Below, one piece after another: positions 55,101-62,851 of a stretch of DNA of 64,000 bases. The stretch spans positions 2,891,001 to 2,955,000 of the forward strand of contig NZ_ATTH01000001.1 of the NCBI RefSeq assembly GCF_000419585.1. The letters are read 5' to 3'. The number at the start of each line of letters is the position of its first letter. Position 1 is the first letter of the stretch. The notes under the pieces were generated by a model. The model searched no databases and was not told the DNA's origin. It was given only the letters and a program-made list of their open reading frames with translations. The DNA comes from Salisaeta longa DSM 21114 (GTDB taxonomy: Bacteria > Bacteroidota > Rhodothermia > Rhodothermales > Salinibacteraceae). The translations under genes and the position numbers were made by a program.

Positions 55101-57225
55101 CGACCACCAGTTGCTCGCCAAACGAGGGCGCGCTGCGCACCTCGAAGCGCCCGCCCGCAAACGCACCGGTACGGCAGCCAATAGACATAACGACCGGCAG
55201 GCGGCCCGCATTGTCAAAATCGGACGGCGGCGCGGTCACAATCTCCCACGTCTGTGCAGCCGAGTGGCCAAAGTAGTTGAGCCAGCCCGCCCCCTGCGCG
55301 AGGTCCGCGGCCAGCGAGTCCTGAAAGCTGATGTCAAGCGCCTCGTCGCTCCGCTTGTAGTAGCGCAGCGTATCCATGCCCGCCGCGTACAGCGAATCGG
55401 GCGTGCCGGTGGCCAACTCGCCCCAGCGGTTGGAGTAAAACTGCAGCGACTGTTGTTCGCTTGCACGCACGCCGCCCGCCAAGAGGAGCATCCGTTGCTG
55501 CCAGGCATCGAGCGGGGCCTGCTCGTAGGTGCGCAGCTTCTCCAAAAAGAGATCGCCCTGCGCGTTGCTGCGCACCGGCACGCGGCCAATGGCTACGATT
55601 TCGGTCCAATCGTTTGGTCCGGCATACTGCATGGCAAACCAGGGATCGGACGGCGAGAAGCCGTACGAGGGTACGCTCCACGGCGGACGAGGCGCCAGGC
55701 CCTCCGTCTCAATGGGAAATTGGGCGTCGGCCCAGATGGTCACAAAGCGGGGCGGCGTGCTCCATTGCCGGGTGCTGTGCACAAAGCGCCGGATGGCCCG
55801 CGGGGTGGGCTGTCCGTAGTCGAACTCGTCGAAGAGGTCTTGCACGCGCACGATAGCCGTGGAGAGCCCCGTTTCCGACCGCCGATAGCTGGCGAGGCGC
55901 TCGGCGGACGGGCGAAGCGCCTGCGTGGTGATGATGACGTACTCGGCAGCGTGGGCCGAAGGGGTGCCCCAGTTGCTCGGCGTATCCGGCACGACGGCCG
56001 CGGGCGTTCGGTAGGCCGCATCCGATACCGCGTGGAAGGTGGCGCCGCCCGCCGGGAGGTCGGCCGTAAACGTAGCAGTGGTATTTTGCGGCGTGAGCCG
56101 ATAGCGGGCGCCGGTGGCGGGGCTCCACACCGTAAACGCCGATGCGGGCGTGTTGGACAAGGTGAAGGTGCGCGGGCCGTCTGCGGCTACGGCAAACGAC
56201 TGCGTGCCATTGGCTGCAAACGACAGATTGCGCGTGTAGGTGGCCTCTACCCAATCGAGAAGCACGTAGTTGGGCGTGCTGGCAGGCGGGGGGCAGTTGG
56301 GCAACGCGAAGTTGGCATTCGTCGATACGATGCGTAATGCGAGGGGGCCGTCCGGCAGGCGGTCTTGGGCGATGGAGGCCGTTATGGTTTGCCGCTGCGC
56401 GCCCCGCCACTCCACCGTTTCCAGCGTCTCGTAATTGGCACCCCCCAGGTCGGCCTTGAGGGCCACCTGATGGCAAGACGACGAGGCCGCATCCAGGCGC
56501 ACCGTAAGCTGCAAGGTTTCGCTGGCCGATGCCACGCGGCGCTGGGTAGGCAGCGACAGATCGAAGGGGATGCTGCCGGTGGTATTGTGCGTGAAGCGCC
56601 GCCAGAAATACCCCTCGGAGGTGGTGTAAAACGGATTTCCTGACTCATTGGAGCGGCCGTAGTAGTAGCGCGTGTCCTGCTCGGCGTGCACGGTGTCGCG
56701 GATGGTTGTTTGTGGCGGCTGCGCGACGGGCGAGGGCGGCGAGGTGTAGCGCCGGCCGGGCGCGCCGCCCCACGTGAGCCAGTAGTATGTGGTGTCGGTG
56801 TAGAGGCTGTAATACGTGCTGCTTTGGCCTTGCGGATCGGGGTAGGCCCAGCCCTCGTCGGTGCCGCGGTTGCGGTGCCCGATGAAGGTGAGCCGGTCGC
56901 TGGGGTCTACGCGGCCGTCGGTGGTGCCGGTAAGGTGCAGGGGTACCTCGCGCCCGTGCACCAGCAGGCGCAGCGACTCAGGCGCGATGTCGCTCAAACG
57001 GGTGCCGCTGGGAAGGGCGCCGCTGAGGGCTTGCGCCGAGAGGCGGTAGACGCCATCCGCAACAACGGCGATCCGCAGGTGGGGCGCCTCGGGATTATAC
57101 CACGCGGCTGCGTCCACCCGCTGTGCATGGGCCGTGTGAAAGGGCGCAAGCGCGCACGTCGCCAGACCAAAGACAAGACAGAACAGCAAACAACGGGCCC
57201 GCAGGCGAGAGGTAAAACCGATCAT
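52177..57225 (-). CDS. porU: PorU-type T9SS sortase, with C25 peptidase and sorting domain
   Basis: The product has 1682 residues from ATG 57225, with a signal ending near THAHA-Q. PorU cleaves the sorting domain of T9SS cargo and attaches it to the cell surface. The N-terminal part (RIAVVADGVYRLSAQAL) matches the family. The gingipain-like C25 peptidase spans roughly residues 420-780, with catalytic candidates His654 (NYFGHSAAQTWE) and Cys684 (SIGCRTGAF). CARDB-like Ig modules follow. The last 90 residues are a T9SS type-A sorting domain (YPYPNPMHTHTTF through SGEIGKVVVIR). It is considerably longer than the roughly 1150-residue Porphyromonas protein because of added Ig-like modules. It is encoded divergently from a glycosyltransferase. 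Confidence 0.88.
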   Translation of the reverse strand: MIGFTSRLRARCLLFCLVFGLATCALAPFHTAHAQRVDAAAWYNPEAPHLRIAVVADGVYRLSAQALSGALPSGTRLSDIAPESLRLLVHGREVPLHLTGTTDGRVDPSDRLTFIGHRNRGTDEGWAYPDPQGQSSTYYSLYTDTTYYWLTWGGAPGRRYTSPPSPVAQPPQTTIRDTVHAEQDTRYYYGRSNESGNPFYTTSEGYFWRRFTHNTTGSIPFDLSLPTQRRVASASETLQLTVRLDAASSSCHQVALKADLGGANYETLETVEWRGAQRQTITASIAQDRLPDGPLALRIVSTNANFALPNCPPPASTPNYVLLDWVEATYTRNLSFAANGTQSFAVAADGPRTFTLSNTPASAFTVWSPATGARYRLTPQNTTATFTADLPAGGATFHAVSDAAYRTPAAVVPDTPSNWGTPSAHAAEYVIITTQALRPSAERLASYRRSETGLSTAIVRVQDLFDEFDYGQPTPRAIRRFVHSTRQWSTPPRFVTIWADAQFPIETEGLAPRPPWSVPSYGFSPSDPWFAMQYAGPNDWTEIVAIGRVPVRSNAQGDLFLEKLRTYEQAPLDAWQQRMLLLAGGVRASEQQSLQFYSNRWGELATGTPDSLYAAGMDTLRYYKRSDEALDISFQDSLAADLAQGAGWLNYFGHSAAQTWEIVTAPPSDFDNAGRLPVVMSIGCRTGAFAGGRFEVRSAPSFGEQLVVGSIAPDGSVEPGALNGGIAHFGSSALSYLLPSARINEAVNVRVFTDTMRVLGRAVQSAKSQIADQFGSSSFYVRHLLQYGLLGDPATRISIADRPDFRVRNQQVQVSPSPPNVTDRITVAATVRNLGLVPRDSVDVRLRWTRPDGQTQVFDRRVPRFAKGQAPRFEIQLTPETAGTNTFTARADATARYPEANETNNTGAQSTTVFDAGLTLLAPSDVARVSTRRPTLEGSVQRVRRTSVPIVIQLDTTAAFNSPALRTHEEAVDDYTFAWQPSQPLLDNTTYYWRARIASTEGTWQTARFTVATAFAEAGWLQQDPLFQANATTRISYAPQQWSFNTFSIPLEINSERGSGSRNSGFAYGAQNYAYLQFGFSVLVIDERSSEVIASESFPTFDLRDDLEDDVGDQTEAIDKLAAFLDQHARDENLVYVRTRHLGRRSGPQIPDRVKDLFRNLGTQPAPQPYTTAMDTLTYNHLWILATQVGHPQRTIERVSPPGPNDPPDIFLELTPTFPHQKGITTTPAIGPVRAWKSLAWQANAASSTAQFGVSVFSARDSTLLFRERRGLDGTIDLSSIDARAHPRIFLEGTFVDSTSAQAPDLNRWTVGFVPPPELAIDPSTLTFSADTLREGAPLRVDAVVRNLSDTPADAPVVVSYTLTDAQNVSTTVPVDTLAGLEARATASVTFTVPTFNRDGRNQLAVRAHTALAEARTFNNVAVRSFVVQSDARAPVVEVLVEGRALPFTPAALSNLQDPALPFVSTTPTFEIVAQDDNPYASLADTSLYTVAIKGGLPAPNIGLGSPYRRVSFSGPALKLQPPDPNDDSSSVRLLYTPDFTGRDSTYTLKVEARDPQGNAMADPALVTFRVQENQVIEAMYPYPNPMHTHTTFAFRVKGGSTRPENFQLRIYTVAGRLVRTFDGATLNDGLGLRTTGWNMLRWNGRDADGDRVATGVYLYRVRMDAEDGTHSGEIGKVVVIR

Positions 57226-57376
57226 CGGGAGACAGGAGCGTAGGCAAGCCGTTCGTGCGGTGTCGAACATTACGCATGAGTAACTTGTGGAACGGCCAAA
57301 GGTTTTATGCCCACGGTATGCTTTAGCGAGGGCCACCTGTTTAGCGCATCCGCTCCCACTCACCATTACATGCCGC

Positions 57377-58198
57377 ATGCACGCACCGGCCGTCTCCGTG
57401 CTCATTCCAACCCACAACATGGAGGCCCATCTCCGGATTGCACTTGCCTCCATCCTCGACGGCCACTTTGAACCGCTCGAAGTGATTGTCATCGACGACG
57501 GATCAACCGACGCCACCGCAGCGGCCCTGCGCGCCTTTACGACGCCAGGCGCGCAGCGGTACGACCGGCGCGTGCGCACCCTGTGGCAGTCCCACCGTGG
57601 GAAGTCGGCAGCGGTGAACAACGGCATACGCGCCGCCCGCGGCACCTACCTAACCATCGTCGATGCAGACGACCGGCTGCCGCCGGACAGCCTGACGCGC
57701 CGGTACCAGCGGGCCACGGCGGGAACGGGCGCGGCCTGCGTGGCGGGGGCGTTTGCCATCATTGATGCAGAAGGGCAGGAGCTTGGACGCCGCCCGGTGC
57801 CCGCGGCCCGCGATCCGCATCGGCTCCTCCAAAGGTTTTTTGTGGCGCCGCACACGCCGCTGCACCTCAACACGTGTTTGCTGCACCGTGAGCTCGTTGC
57901 CACCGTGGGCGCACTGGACGAGCGCCTGGCACGCGGCGAAGATGTTGAGTACCTGTTCCGCGTCCTCAAGCACATCGACCACGTGCCCGTCGTCGACGCG
58001 CCGGTGTACCACTACCGCAAGCACCGCCGCACGCTAAGCGAACGGCTACGGGTGCGATGGGTGACCGGGCGATGCCGCCAGGAGATTTATCGCCGCCACG
58101 CGCCGGAGGGCTGGGGGCCTCTCGCCACAGGCGCGGCCGTCGCGCTCGATCTCGGAAAGATGTGCTATGAACTTGTGAAAGGATATTATCCGTCGTAG
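57377..58198 (+). CDS. Family 2 glycosyltransferase
   Basis: The product has 273 residues from the ATG at 57377 (MHAPAVSVLIPTHNMEAHL). The GT-A fold signs are VIVIDDGSTDATAAAL near residue 40 and IVDADDRLP near residue 95. No transmembrane helix is evident. It transfers a sugar from a nucleotide donor; acceptor unknown. It lies on the + strand divergent from porU and ends before a strong terminator, so it forms its own transcription unit. Confidence 0.93.
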   Translation: MHAPAVSVLIPTHNMEAHLRIALASILDGHFEPLEVIVIDDGSTDATAAALRAFTTPGAQRYDRRVRTLWQSHRGKSAAVNNGIRAARGTYLTIVDADDRLPPDSLTRRYQRATAGTGAACVAGAFAIIDAEGQELGRRPVPAARDPHRLLQRFFVAPHTPLHLNTCLLHRELVATVGALDERLARGEDVEYLFRVLKHIDHVPVVDAPVYHYRKHRRTLSERLRVRWVTGRCRQEIYRRHAPEGWGPLATGAAVALDLGKMCYELVKGYYPS

Positions 58199-58231
58199 GA
58201 TGTATGACGTGCGGCGTGCAGAATACACGGC

Positions 58232-58253
58232 CGCCGCGCCGCCCGGCGCGGCG
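58232..58253 (+). terminator. GC-rich terminator stem after the glycosyltransferase gene
   Basis: The arms cgccgcgccg and cggcgcggcg are perfectly complementary with two bases between, followed 18 bp later by aatttt. It lies 34 bp after the glycosyltransferase stop. Confidence 0.65.
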
Positions 58254-58269
58254 CAACTTAAATAAGTTG
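58254..58269. promoter_or_regulatory. AT-rich palindrome CAACTTAAATAAGTTG
   Basis: A 7 bp perfect arm pair (caactta/taagttg) around aa directly follows the terminator stem. It may complete the terminator on either strand or be an operator upstream of the TolQ promoter. Confidence 0.45.
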
Positions 58270-58339
58270 AATTTTGCGCTATGTGCTGCGAGCGGCGCAC
58301 GAGCCGGTGCGTTTCCATGCCGTTGGGTGTGGGAATATT

Positions 58340-58368
58340 TTGACAAGCATCTTCGCGTTTACTATACT
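58340..58368 (+). promoter_or_regulatory. Near-consensus sigma70-type promoter of the TolQ/ExbD operon
   Basis: TTGACA at 58340-58345 and TATACT at 58363-58368 are separated by exactly 17 bases. Start of transcription is expected near 58375, leaving a leader of about 140 bases before the ATG at 58517. Confidence 0.7.
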
Positions 58369-58516
58369 GATGCAATGTGATGGGACCCTGTGCACTGTGC
58401 AGCGTCGCGTCACATCCAACACGAAACAACACAATTGTGCGCTACACGCAGGTAGCGCTTGGCTTCTACGCCCCCATGTACTTACTCACTGATTCTACTG
58501 AGGACAAAGCCTACCT

Positions 58517-59251
58517 ATGGTGATTCTCGATAAGTTGACGGTTTCCCTCCTGTTGATGCTACCGCAGGCCAACGGTGGTGCCATTAATGCCTTGGTTCAG
58601 CGCTTCAACGAAGGCGGAGCCTGGATGTGGCCGGTGCTCATTTGCCTGATCATCGGTCTTGCCATCGCGTTTGAGCGCATCATCTCGCTCAACCGCGCCG
58701 ACATCAACACCCGCGAGTTCCTGCAGAATGTAAAGGAGGCCCTCGATGAGGGCGGCATCCCTGCGGCCGAGGAGGTATGCGCCGAGACGCGCGGCCCGGT
58801 CGCCTCGGTCTTTCAGGCCGGCTTGCTGCGTGCCAACGAAGGCATCGACGCCGTCGAGAAAGCTGTGGTGTCGTACGGCTCGATCGAAATGAGCTTTCTG
58901 GAGCGCGGCCTTGTGTGGATCTCGCTCTTCATTAGCGTTGCCCCGATGCTCGGCTTCCTGGGTACGGTGATTGGCATGATCCAGGCCTTCGATGCCATTG
59001 AGAGCGCTGGTGACATTTCGCCGCGCTTGGTGGCTGGCGGTATTAAGGTGGCGCTTCTTACCACCGCGTTTGGCCTCATCGTAGCTGTGATCCTGCAGTT
59101 CTTCTACAACTACGCCGTGTCGAAAATCGACCGGATCGTGGCCGAGATGGAAGATGCGTCTATCGAGCTCATCGACTCGCTCGTGCTGCTGAAGGATGGC
59201 AAAAAAGTGCTTGGTGAGAAAGACGTGCCCGAGCAGATTGCAAACGAGTAA
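58517..59251 (+). CDS. MotA/TolQ/ExbB-type proton channel protein
   Basis: The product has 244 residues. The family pattern is a helix at about 36-56 (MWPVLICLIIGLAIAFERII), a cytosolic loop, then helices near 136-158 and 175-200 with GLVWISLFISVAPMLGFLGT and the conserved FDAIESAGDISPRLVAGGI region. It forms the pentameric stator that couples proton flow to periplasmic work. It is the first gene after a strong promoter and is followed by a small membrane protein and two ExbD-like genes. Whether it powers TonB receptors or a Tol-like system cannot be decided. Confidence 0.93.
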   Translation: MVILDKLTVSLLLMLPQANGGAINALVQRFNEGGAWMWPVLICLIIGLAIAFERIISLNRADINTREFLQNVKEALDEGGIPAAEEVCAETRGPVASVFQAGLLRANEGIDAVEKAVVSYGSIEMSFLERGLVWISLFISVAPMLGFLGTVIGMIQAFDAIESAGDISPRLVAGGIKVALLTTAFGLIVAVILQFFYNYAVSKIDRIVAEMEDASIELIDSLVLLKDGKKVLGEKDVPEQIANE

Positions 59252-59273
59252 CGACGTTTTGTCGACAGACGGT

Positions 59274-59298
59274 GCCCCCGGCCGGACGGTCGGGGGGG
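59274..59298 (+). other. GC-rich hairpin between the exbB-like gene and the next gene
   Basis: gcccccg (59274-59280) can pair with cgggggg (59291-59297) around a ten-base loop. No T-run follows, so it may be an mRNA stabiliser or partial attenuator rather than a full terminator. Confidence 0.45.
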
Positions 59299-59347
59299 CT
59301 GTTCTGCCACCGCACGTTTCCATGTATCTAACCCACGCAACGTTATC

Positions 59348-59626
59348 ATGAGTGGCAACACCATCCTTTACCTTTGCATCTGGGCCGCCATCATCCTGGT
59401 GGGCTTGGGCGCTGTTACCATTTTGGGCGCTGGCTTGCGGAGCTTGCTACAGGGCCGCGCCGAACCCCTCGGTGTCTTTATCATGGCCATTCCCGTCGCC
59501 CTGCTGGCCATCCTTGGGGCTACGATGTCCACATGGGCACAAGCGGGCATCATGACCGTTCTCGTAATGTTCGGACTCAGCCTCCTGGGGCTCCTCTTTA
59601 CCGGCATACGCGGGCTCTTTACCTAG
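59348..59626 (+). CDS. Small three-helix membrane protein in the ExbB/ExbD operon
   Basis: The product has 92 residues, almost entirely hydrophobic: helices near 6-30 (LYLCIWAAIILVGLGAVTI), 42-62 (LGVFIMAIPVALLAILGAT) and 66-90 (AGIMTVLVMFGLSLLGLLF), with a short basic loop (RSLLQGRAEP) between the first two. It has no known catalytic motif. Its location between the ExbB-like and first ExbD-like genes suggests a part of, or accessory to, the stator complex. I do not recognise a named family. Confidence 0.75.
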   Translation: MSGNTILYLCIWAAIILVGLGAVTILGAGLRSLLQGRAEPLGVFIMAIPVALLAILGATMSTWAQAGIMTVLVMFGLSLLGLLFTGIRGLFT

Positions 59627-59666
59627 CCCTTGCCCCTCTGGTTTTCTTGATGCAACCCTGAACGTT

Positions 59667-60266
59667 ATGGCTGGATTTTTTAAAGACGACAACAAGCAGC
59701 GCCGCGACGCGGAGATTCCGTCGGGCTCTATGGCCGACATCGCGTTCCTGCTGCTCATCTTCTTCCTGGTAACCACGACCATTAACGTGGATACCGGCAT
59801 TGGCATGACGCTCCCGCCAAAGCTGGAACAAAACCAGGAGCCGCCACCGGTGAAAGAGCGTAACATGCTCAAGGTGTTGGTGAACGCCGAAGGCCAGGTG
59901 CTTATTGAAGAGGAGCCGGCGAGCGTTGCCCAAATTCGTGGGGAGGTGCGTCGGCACGTGCTCAACTACGGGAAGCAACCCGACTATGCCGTGAGTCCCT
60001 CGGACGCGGTGATCTCCATCAAGACCGATGCAAAGACGACCTACCAAACCTACATCAAGGTTCTTGATGAGGTGTGGATGGCGTATCGCGAAATCTGGGG
60101 CCAGGTGGCGCGCACCGGCCAACTGCCAAATGGAGAGACGGTCCTGCAGAAAACCTATCCGAGCTATCAAGAATATCGTGCATCGCTGGAGCCGGGAGAG
60201 GAAAACGTGATCCGTGAAAGCATTGGCGCGAACATTTCGATTGCCGAGCCGGATCTGGGCAACTAA
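59667..60266 (+). CDS. ExbD/TolR-type protein 1
   Basis: The product has 199 residues. The cytosolic start has RRDAEIPSGSMADIAFLLLI, with the conserved Asp in the single transmembrane helix (ADIAFLLLIFFLVTTT), followed by a periplasmic domain. That domain has an added segment around residues 100-185 (KTTYQTYIKVLDEVWMAYR, TVLQKTYPSYQEYR), making it longer than the usual 130-150 residue ExbD. The membrane Asp and the operon with an ExbB-like gene make the role clear. Confidence 0.92.
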   Translation: MAGFFKDDNKQRRDAEIPSGSMADIAFLLLIFFLVTTTINVDTGIGMTLPPKLEQNQEPPPVKERNMLKVLVNAEGQVLIEEEPASVAQIRGEVRRHVLNYGKQPDYAVSPSDAVISIKTDAKTTYQTYIKVLDEVWMAYREIWGQVARTGQLPNGETVLQKTYPSYQEYRASLEPGEENVIRESIGANISIAEPDLGN

Positions 60267-60319
60267 GCCTCTGCGCGCTTCTCTGTCTCCTGCATACGAC
60301 GTAACCAACCAACTACGTT

Positions 60320-60778
60320 ATGGCGTCTGAACATTTTCAGTCTCGCAATACCGACACGTCCCCGGGAATATCAACGGCCTCCCTCCCGGACATCGTGTTC
60401 ATGCTGCTCATCTTCTTCATGGTTTCGACGGTCCTCCGCGAAACCAACTTGAAGGTGCGCACGCGTCTCCCGGCGGCCGAGGCCCTCACAAAGATTGACC
60501 AAAAGCGGCTGATCTCGTACCTCTACATTGGGCCGATCAAGCAAGGGGAAAACCAGGGCCAAACGGCCATCCAGATTGATGATGCCCTGATTGAGAATAA
60601 GCAAGCCATCCGGCAGATCATGTACACGAAGCTGCAGGAGCAGCCCAAGCTGATCGTGTCGATGAAGGTCGATCGGCGGTCGCAGATGGAGGTTGTGAAC
60701 GAGGTGCAGCAAGAGCTCCGTGAAGCGGGGACGCTGCGTATTAACTACTCGTCTACTCCGGCGAGCCCCGGCTCGTAA
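60320..60778 (+). CDS. ExbD/TolR-type protein 2
   Basis: The product has 152 residues. The pattern TASLPDIVFMLLIFFMVSTV carries the conserved membrane Asp. The periplasmic domain has LYIGPIKQGENQGQTAIQI and the C-terminal VDRRSQMEVVNEVQQELRE. It differs from the first ExbD-like protein in size and sequence, so the two may form a hetero-oligomer. It is the last gene before a terminator at 60810. Confidence 0.92.
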   Translation: MASEHFQSRNTDTSPGISTASLPDIVFMLLIFFMVSTVLRETNLKVRTRLPAAEALTKIDQKRLISYLYIGPIKQGENQGQTAIQIDDALIENKQAIRQIMYTKLQEQPKLIVSMKVDRRSQMEVVNEVQQELREAGTLRINYSSTPASPGS

Positions 60779-60809
60779 CCGAATCGGTATCGATGGTGGA
60801 ACGTACAAC

Positions 60810-60840
60810 CGAAAGCCCTGCCGCTGTGGCGGGGCTTTCG
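60810..60840 (+). terminator. Terminator of the ExbB/ExbD operon
   Basis: cgaaagccctgcc (60810-60822) pairs with ggcggggctttcg (60828-60840), 13 bp with one T-G wobble and a gctgt loop. It stands about 30 bp after the second ExbD stop. Confidence 0.75.
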
Positions 60841-60889
60841 CTATGTTCAATCGGTATGTCTTTCCCCAACGGACGTTCACGAAGCAGCT

Positions 60890-61303
60890 ATGATTCAACG
60901 CATCCAATCGGTGTATCTGGTACTGGCGGCCGTGGCGCTTGCTAGCCTTCCCTTCTTGAACTTCGATGCCGGCGTGTCGCTCGCGTGGTTTACTCCAACC
61001 GTCATCGGCCTTTCGGGGCTTGCCGCACTAAGCGCCGTGGGCTGCGTGGCGCTTTATGCCAACCGTGAACGGCAGTTGCAAGCCGTGCAGGGGGTCCAGG
61101 TACTGGTGATTGTGCTGGCTGGTGCGTTCTACGGCGGCCTCTTCCTTGCCGGCGGTCTTGCCGTTCAGGGCGCGCAGGGCATTTTGTGGCCGAATGTAGC
61201 CGAGCTTGCCCTCCCCATTGTTGCATACGGATTGCTGGTGCTGGCGCGCCGCGGCATCAAGAAAGATATCGAGCTGGTGGCGTCAATGGACCGCCTCCGG
61301 TAG
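60890..61303 (+). CDS. DUF4293-family membrane protein
   Basis: The product has 137 residues with four hydrophobic segments. The start MIQRIQSVYLVLAAVAL is the hallmark of the Bacteroidota DUF4293 family. The C-terminus is short and charged (RRGIKKDIELVASMDRLR). The function is unknown; it is a marker for lineage more than for a pathway. It follows the ExbD terminator by 49 bp and precedes the carboxypeptidase gene. Confidence 0.9.
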   Translation: MIQRIQSVYLVLAAVALASLPFLNFDAGVSLAWFTPTVIGLSGLAALSAVGCVALYANRERQLQAVQGVQVLVIVLAGAFYGGLFLAGGLAVQGAQGILWPNVAELALPIVAYGLLVLARRGIKKDIELVASMDRLR

Positions 61304-61345
61304 GCAGCGTCTCGTTCTTTTGGTGACTGGATAGAGGTGTGGCAT

Positions 61346-62851
61346 ATGAGCGATGCACTGGAAGCGCTCCGCACGCGACTTGCGAAAATTGAGGATGTGA
61401 AGCACGCGGCGGCCGTGCTGGCGTGGGACCAGGAAACGTGGATGCCCCCGGAAGGCGAATCGGGGCGCGCCCAGCAGTTGAGCACGCTGCACACGCTCGC
61501 GCACGATCTGTTCGTGGACGATGCCACCGGCGCGCTCCTCAACATGGCGGAGGCGGCGGCTACGCAGCCGCTGGATGCCGACCTGGTGCGTGTGGTGCGG
61601 CGCGACTATGAACGCGAGCGCACCGTGGCCTCCGACCTGGTGGCCCGCCTCTCCGAAGCCGCGGCCCGCGGGCAGGCAGCGTGGCAGAAGGCGCGTGCCA
61701 ACGACGACTTTGAGGCCTTTGCGCCCCACCTGGAGCGGCTGGTGCAGCTCAACATCGAAAAAGCCGAACAGCTGGGCTACGACGACACGCCCTACGATGC
61801 GCTGCTGGAGGAATATGAACCCGGCTGTACCACTGCTACGCTCGTCGATACGTTTGGCGCACTGCGCCGCGCGCTGGTGCCCATCGTGGAGCACATCGCC
61901 GCGGCGCCCGCGCTGGATGCGTCGCCCGTGCATGGCCCCTTTCCCAAAGCGCAGCAGCGCACGTTTGGCGAGGCCGTGATGGCCGACCTCGGCTACGACT
62001 TTTCGCGGGGCCGCCAAGACGAGTCGGCGCACCCGTTTACCACCGCCTTTGGCATCGATGACGTGCGCGTAACCACGCGGTACGATACGTCGTTCTTCCC
62101 CACGGCCTTCTTCTCGATGCTCCACGAAGCGGGGCACGCGATGTACGAGCAGGGCCTGTCGCCCGACCTGGCGCGTACGCCCCTGGCCGAGGGCGCATCG
62201 CTGGGCATGCACGAGTCGCAGTCGCGCCTCTGGGAAAACATGGTGGGCCGCAGCCGCGCCTTCTGGACGCACTACTTCCCCAAAGCGCAAGCGGCCTTCC
62301 CCGACGCCCTCGCGGACACCGCGGCGGAGGCGTTCTACCGGGCCATCAACCGCGTGGAGCCGTCGCTTATCCGCGTGGAGGCCGACGAGGTGACCTATCC
62401 GCTGCATGTGATGGTGCGCTTCGAGTTGGAGCGCGCCCTCATCGAGGAGCGCCTGACCGTAGACGAGCTGCCGGCGGCCTGGAACGCCCGCATGGACGAG
62501 TACCTCGGCGTCGTGCCCGATTCCGATGCCAACGGCGTGCTGCAAGATGTGCATTGGTCGATGGGCGCGTTTGGCTACTTTCCCACCTACGCCCTGGGCA
62601 CGCTCATGGCCACGCAGCTGTGGGACGCCATTGAACGAGACATACCCAACGTAAGAGCGCAGGTGGCGCAGGGGCAGACTAGCCACATCCTGGAATGGCT
62701 GCGCACCCATATCCACCGGCACGGGCGGCGGCGCACGGCCGAGGAGCTGCTGCAGGATGCCACCGGCGAGGGCCTTACGGCCGACCCCTGGCTCGCCTAT
62801 GTCCGCAAGAAATTCGGCGCCCTCTACGGATCGATTCCCCAAGCCGCATGA
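61346..62851 (+). CDS. M32 carboxypeptidase (Taq type)
   Basis: The product has 501 residues from the ATG at 61346; a GTG 9 bp upstream is less likely. The zinc site HEAGH starts at His260, with [15 protein letters not shown] carrying the third ligand region. Other M32 marks are [34 protein letters not shown] and GYFPTYALG. It removes C-terminal residues from peptides in the cytosol. The stop overlaps the start of the next gene in an ATGA junction, so translation is coupled to rluD. Confidence 0.95.
   Translation: MSDALEALRTRLAKIEDVKHAAAVLAWDQETWMPPEGESGRAQQLSTLHTLAHDLFVDDATGALLNMAEAAATQPLDADLVRVVRRDYERERTVASDLVARLSEAAARGQAAWQKARANDDFEAFAPHLERLVQLNIEKAEQLGYDDTPYDALLEEYEPGCTTATLVDTFGALRRALVPIVEHIAAAPALDASPVHGPFPKAQQRTFGEAVMADLGYDFSRGRQDESAHPFTTAFGIDDVRVTTRYDTSFFPTAFFSMLHEAGHAMYEQGLSPDLARTPLAEGASLGMHESQSRLWENMVGRSRAFWTHYFPKAQAAFPDALADTAAEAFYRAINRVEPSLIRVEADEVTYPLHVMVRFELERALIEERLTVDELPAAWNARMDEYLGVVPDSDANGVLQDVHWSMGAFGYFPTYALGTLMATQLWDAIERDIPNVRAQVAQGQTSHILEWLRTHIHRHGRRRTAEELLQDATGEGLTADPWLAYVRKKFGALYGSIPQAA

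Larger units (their letters stand above)
58199..58516. other. Intergenic region with terminator and promoter
   Basis: This 318 bp spacer holds the glycosyltransferase terminator, a perfect palindrome, the TolQ operon promoter and a leader of about 140 bases. A 72-codon open frame crosses the promoter and is not believed to be a gene. Confidence 0.7.

Noticed and set aside
54877-56337. 486-codon + strand frame within porU
   Set aside because: It is antisense to clear PorU peptidase motifs.
58274-58492. 72-codon frame in the TolQ upstream region
   Set aside because: It covers the promoter and has no family signal or coding bias.
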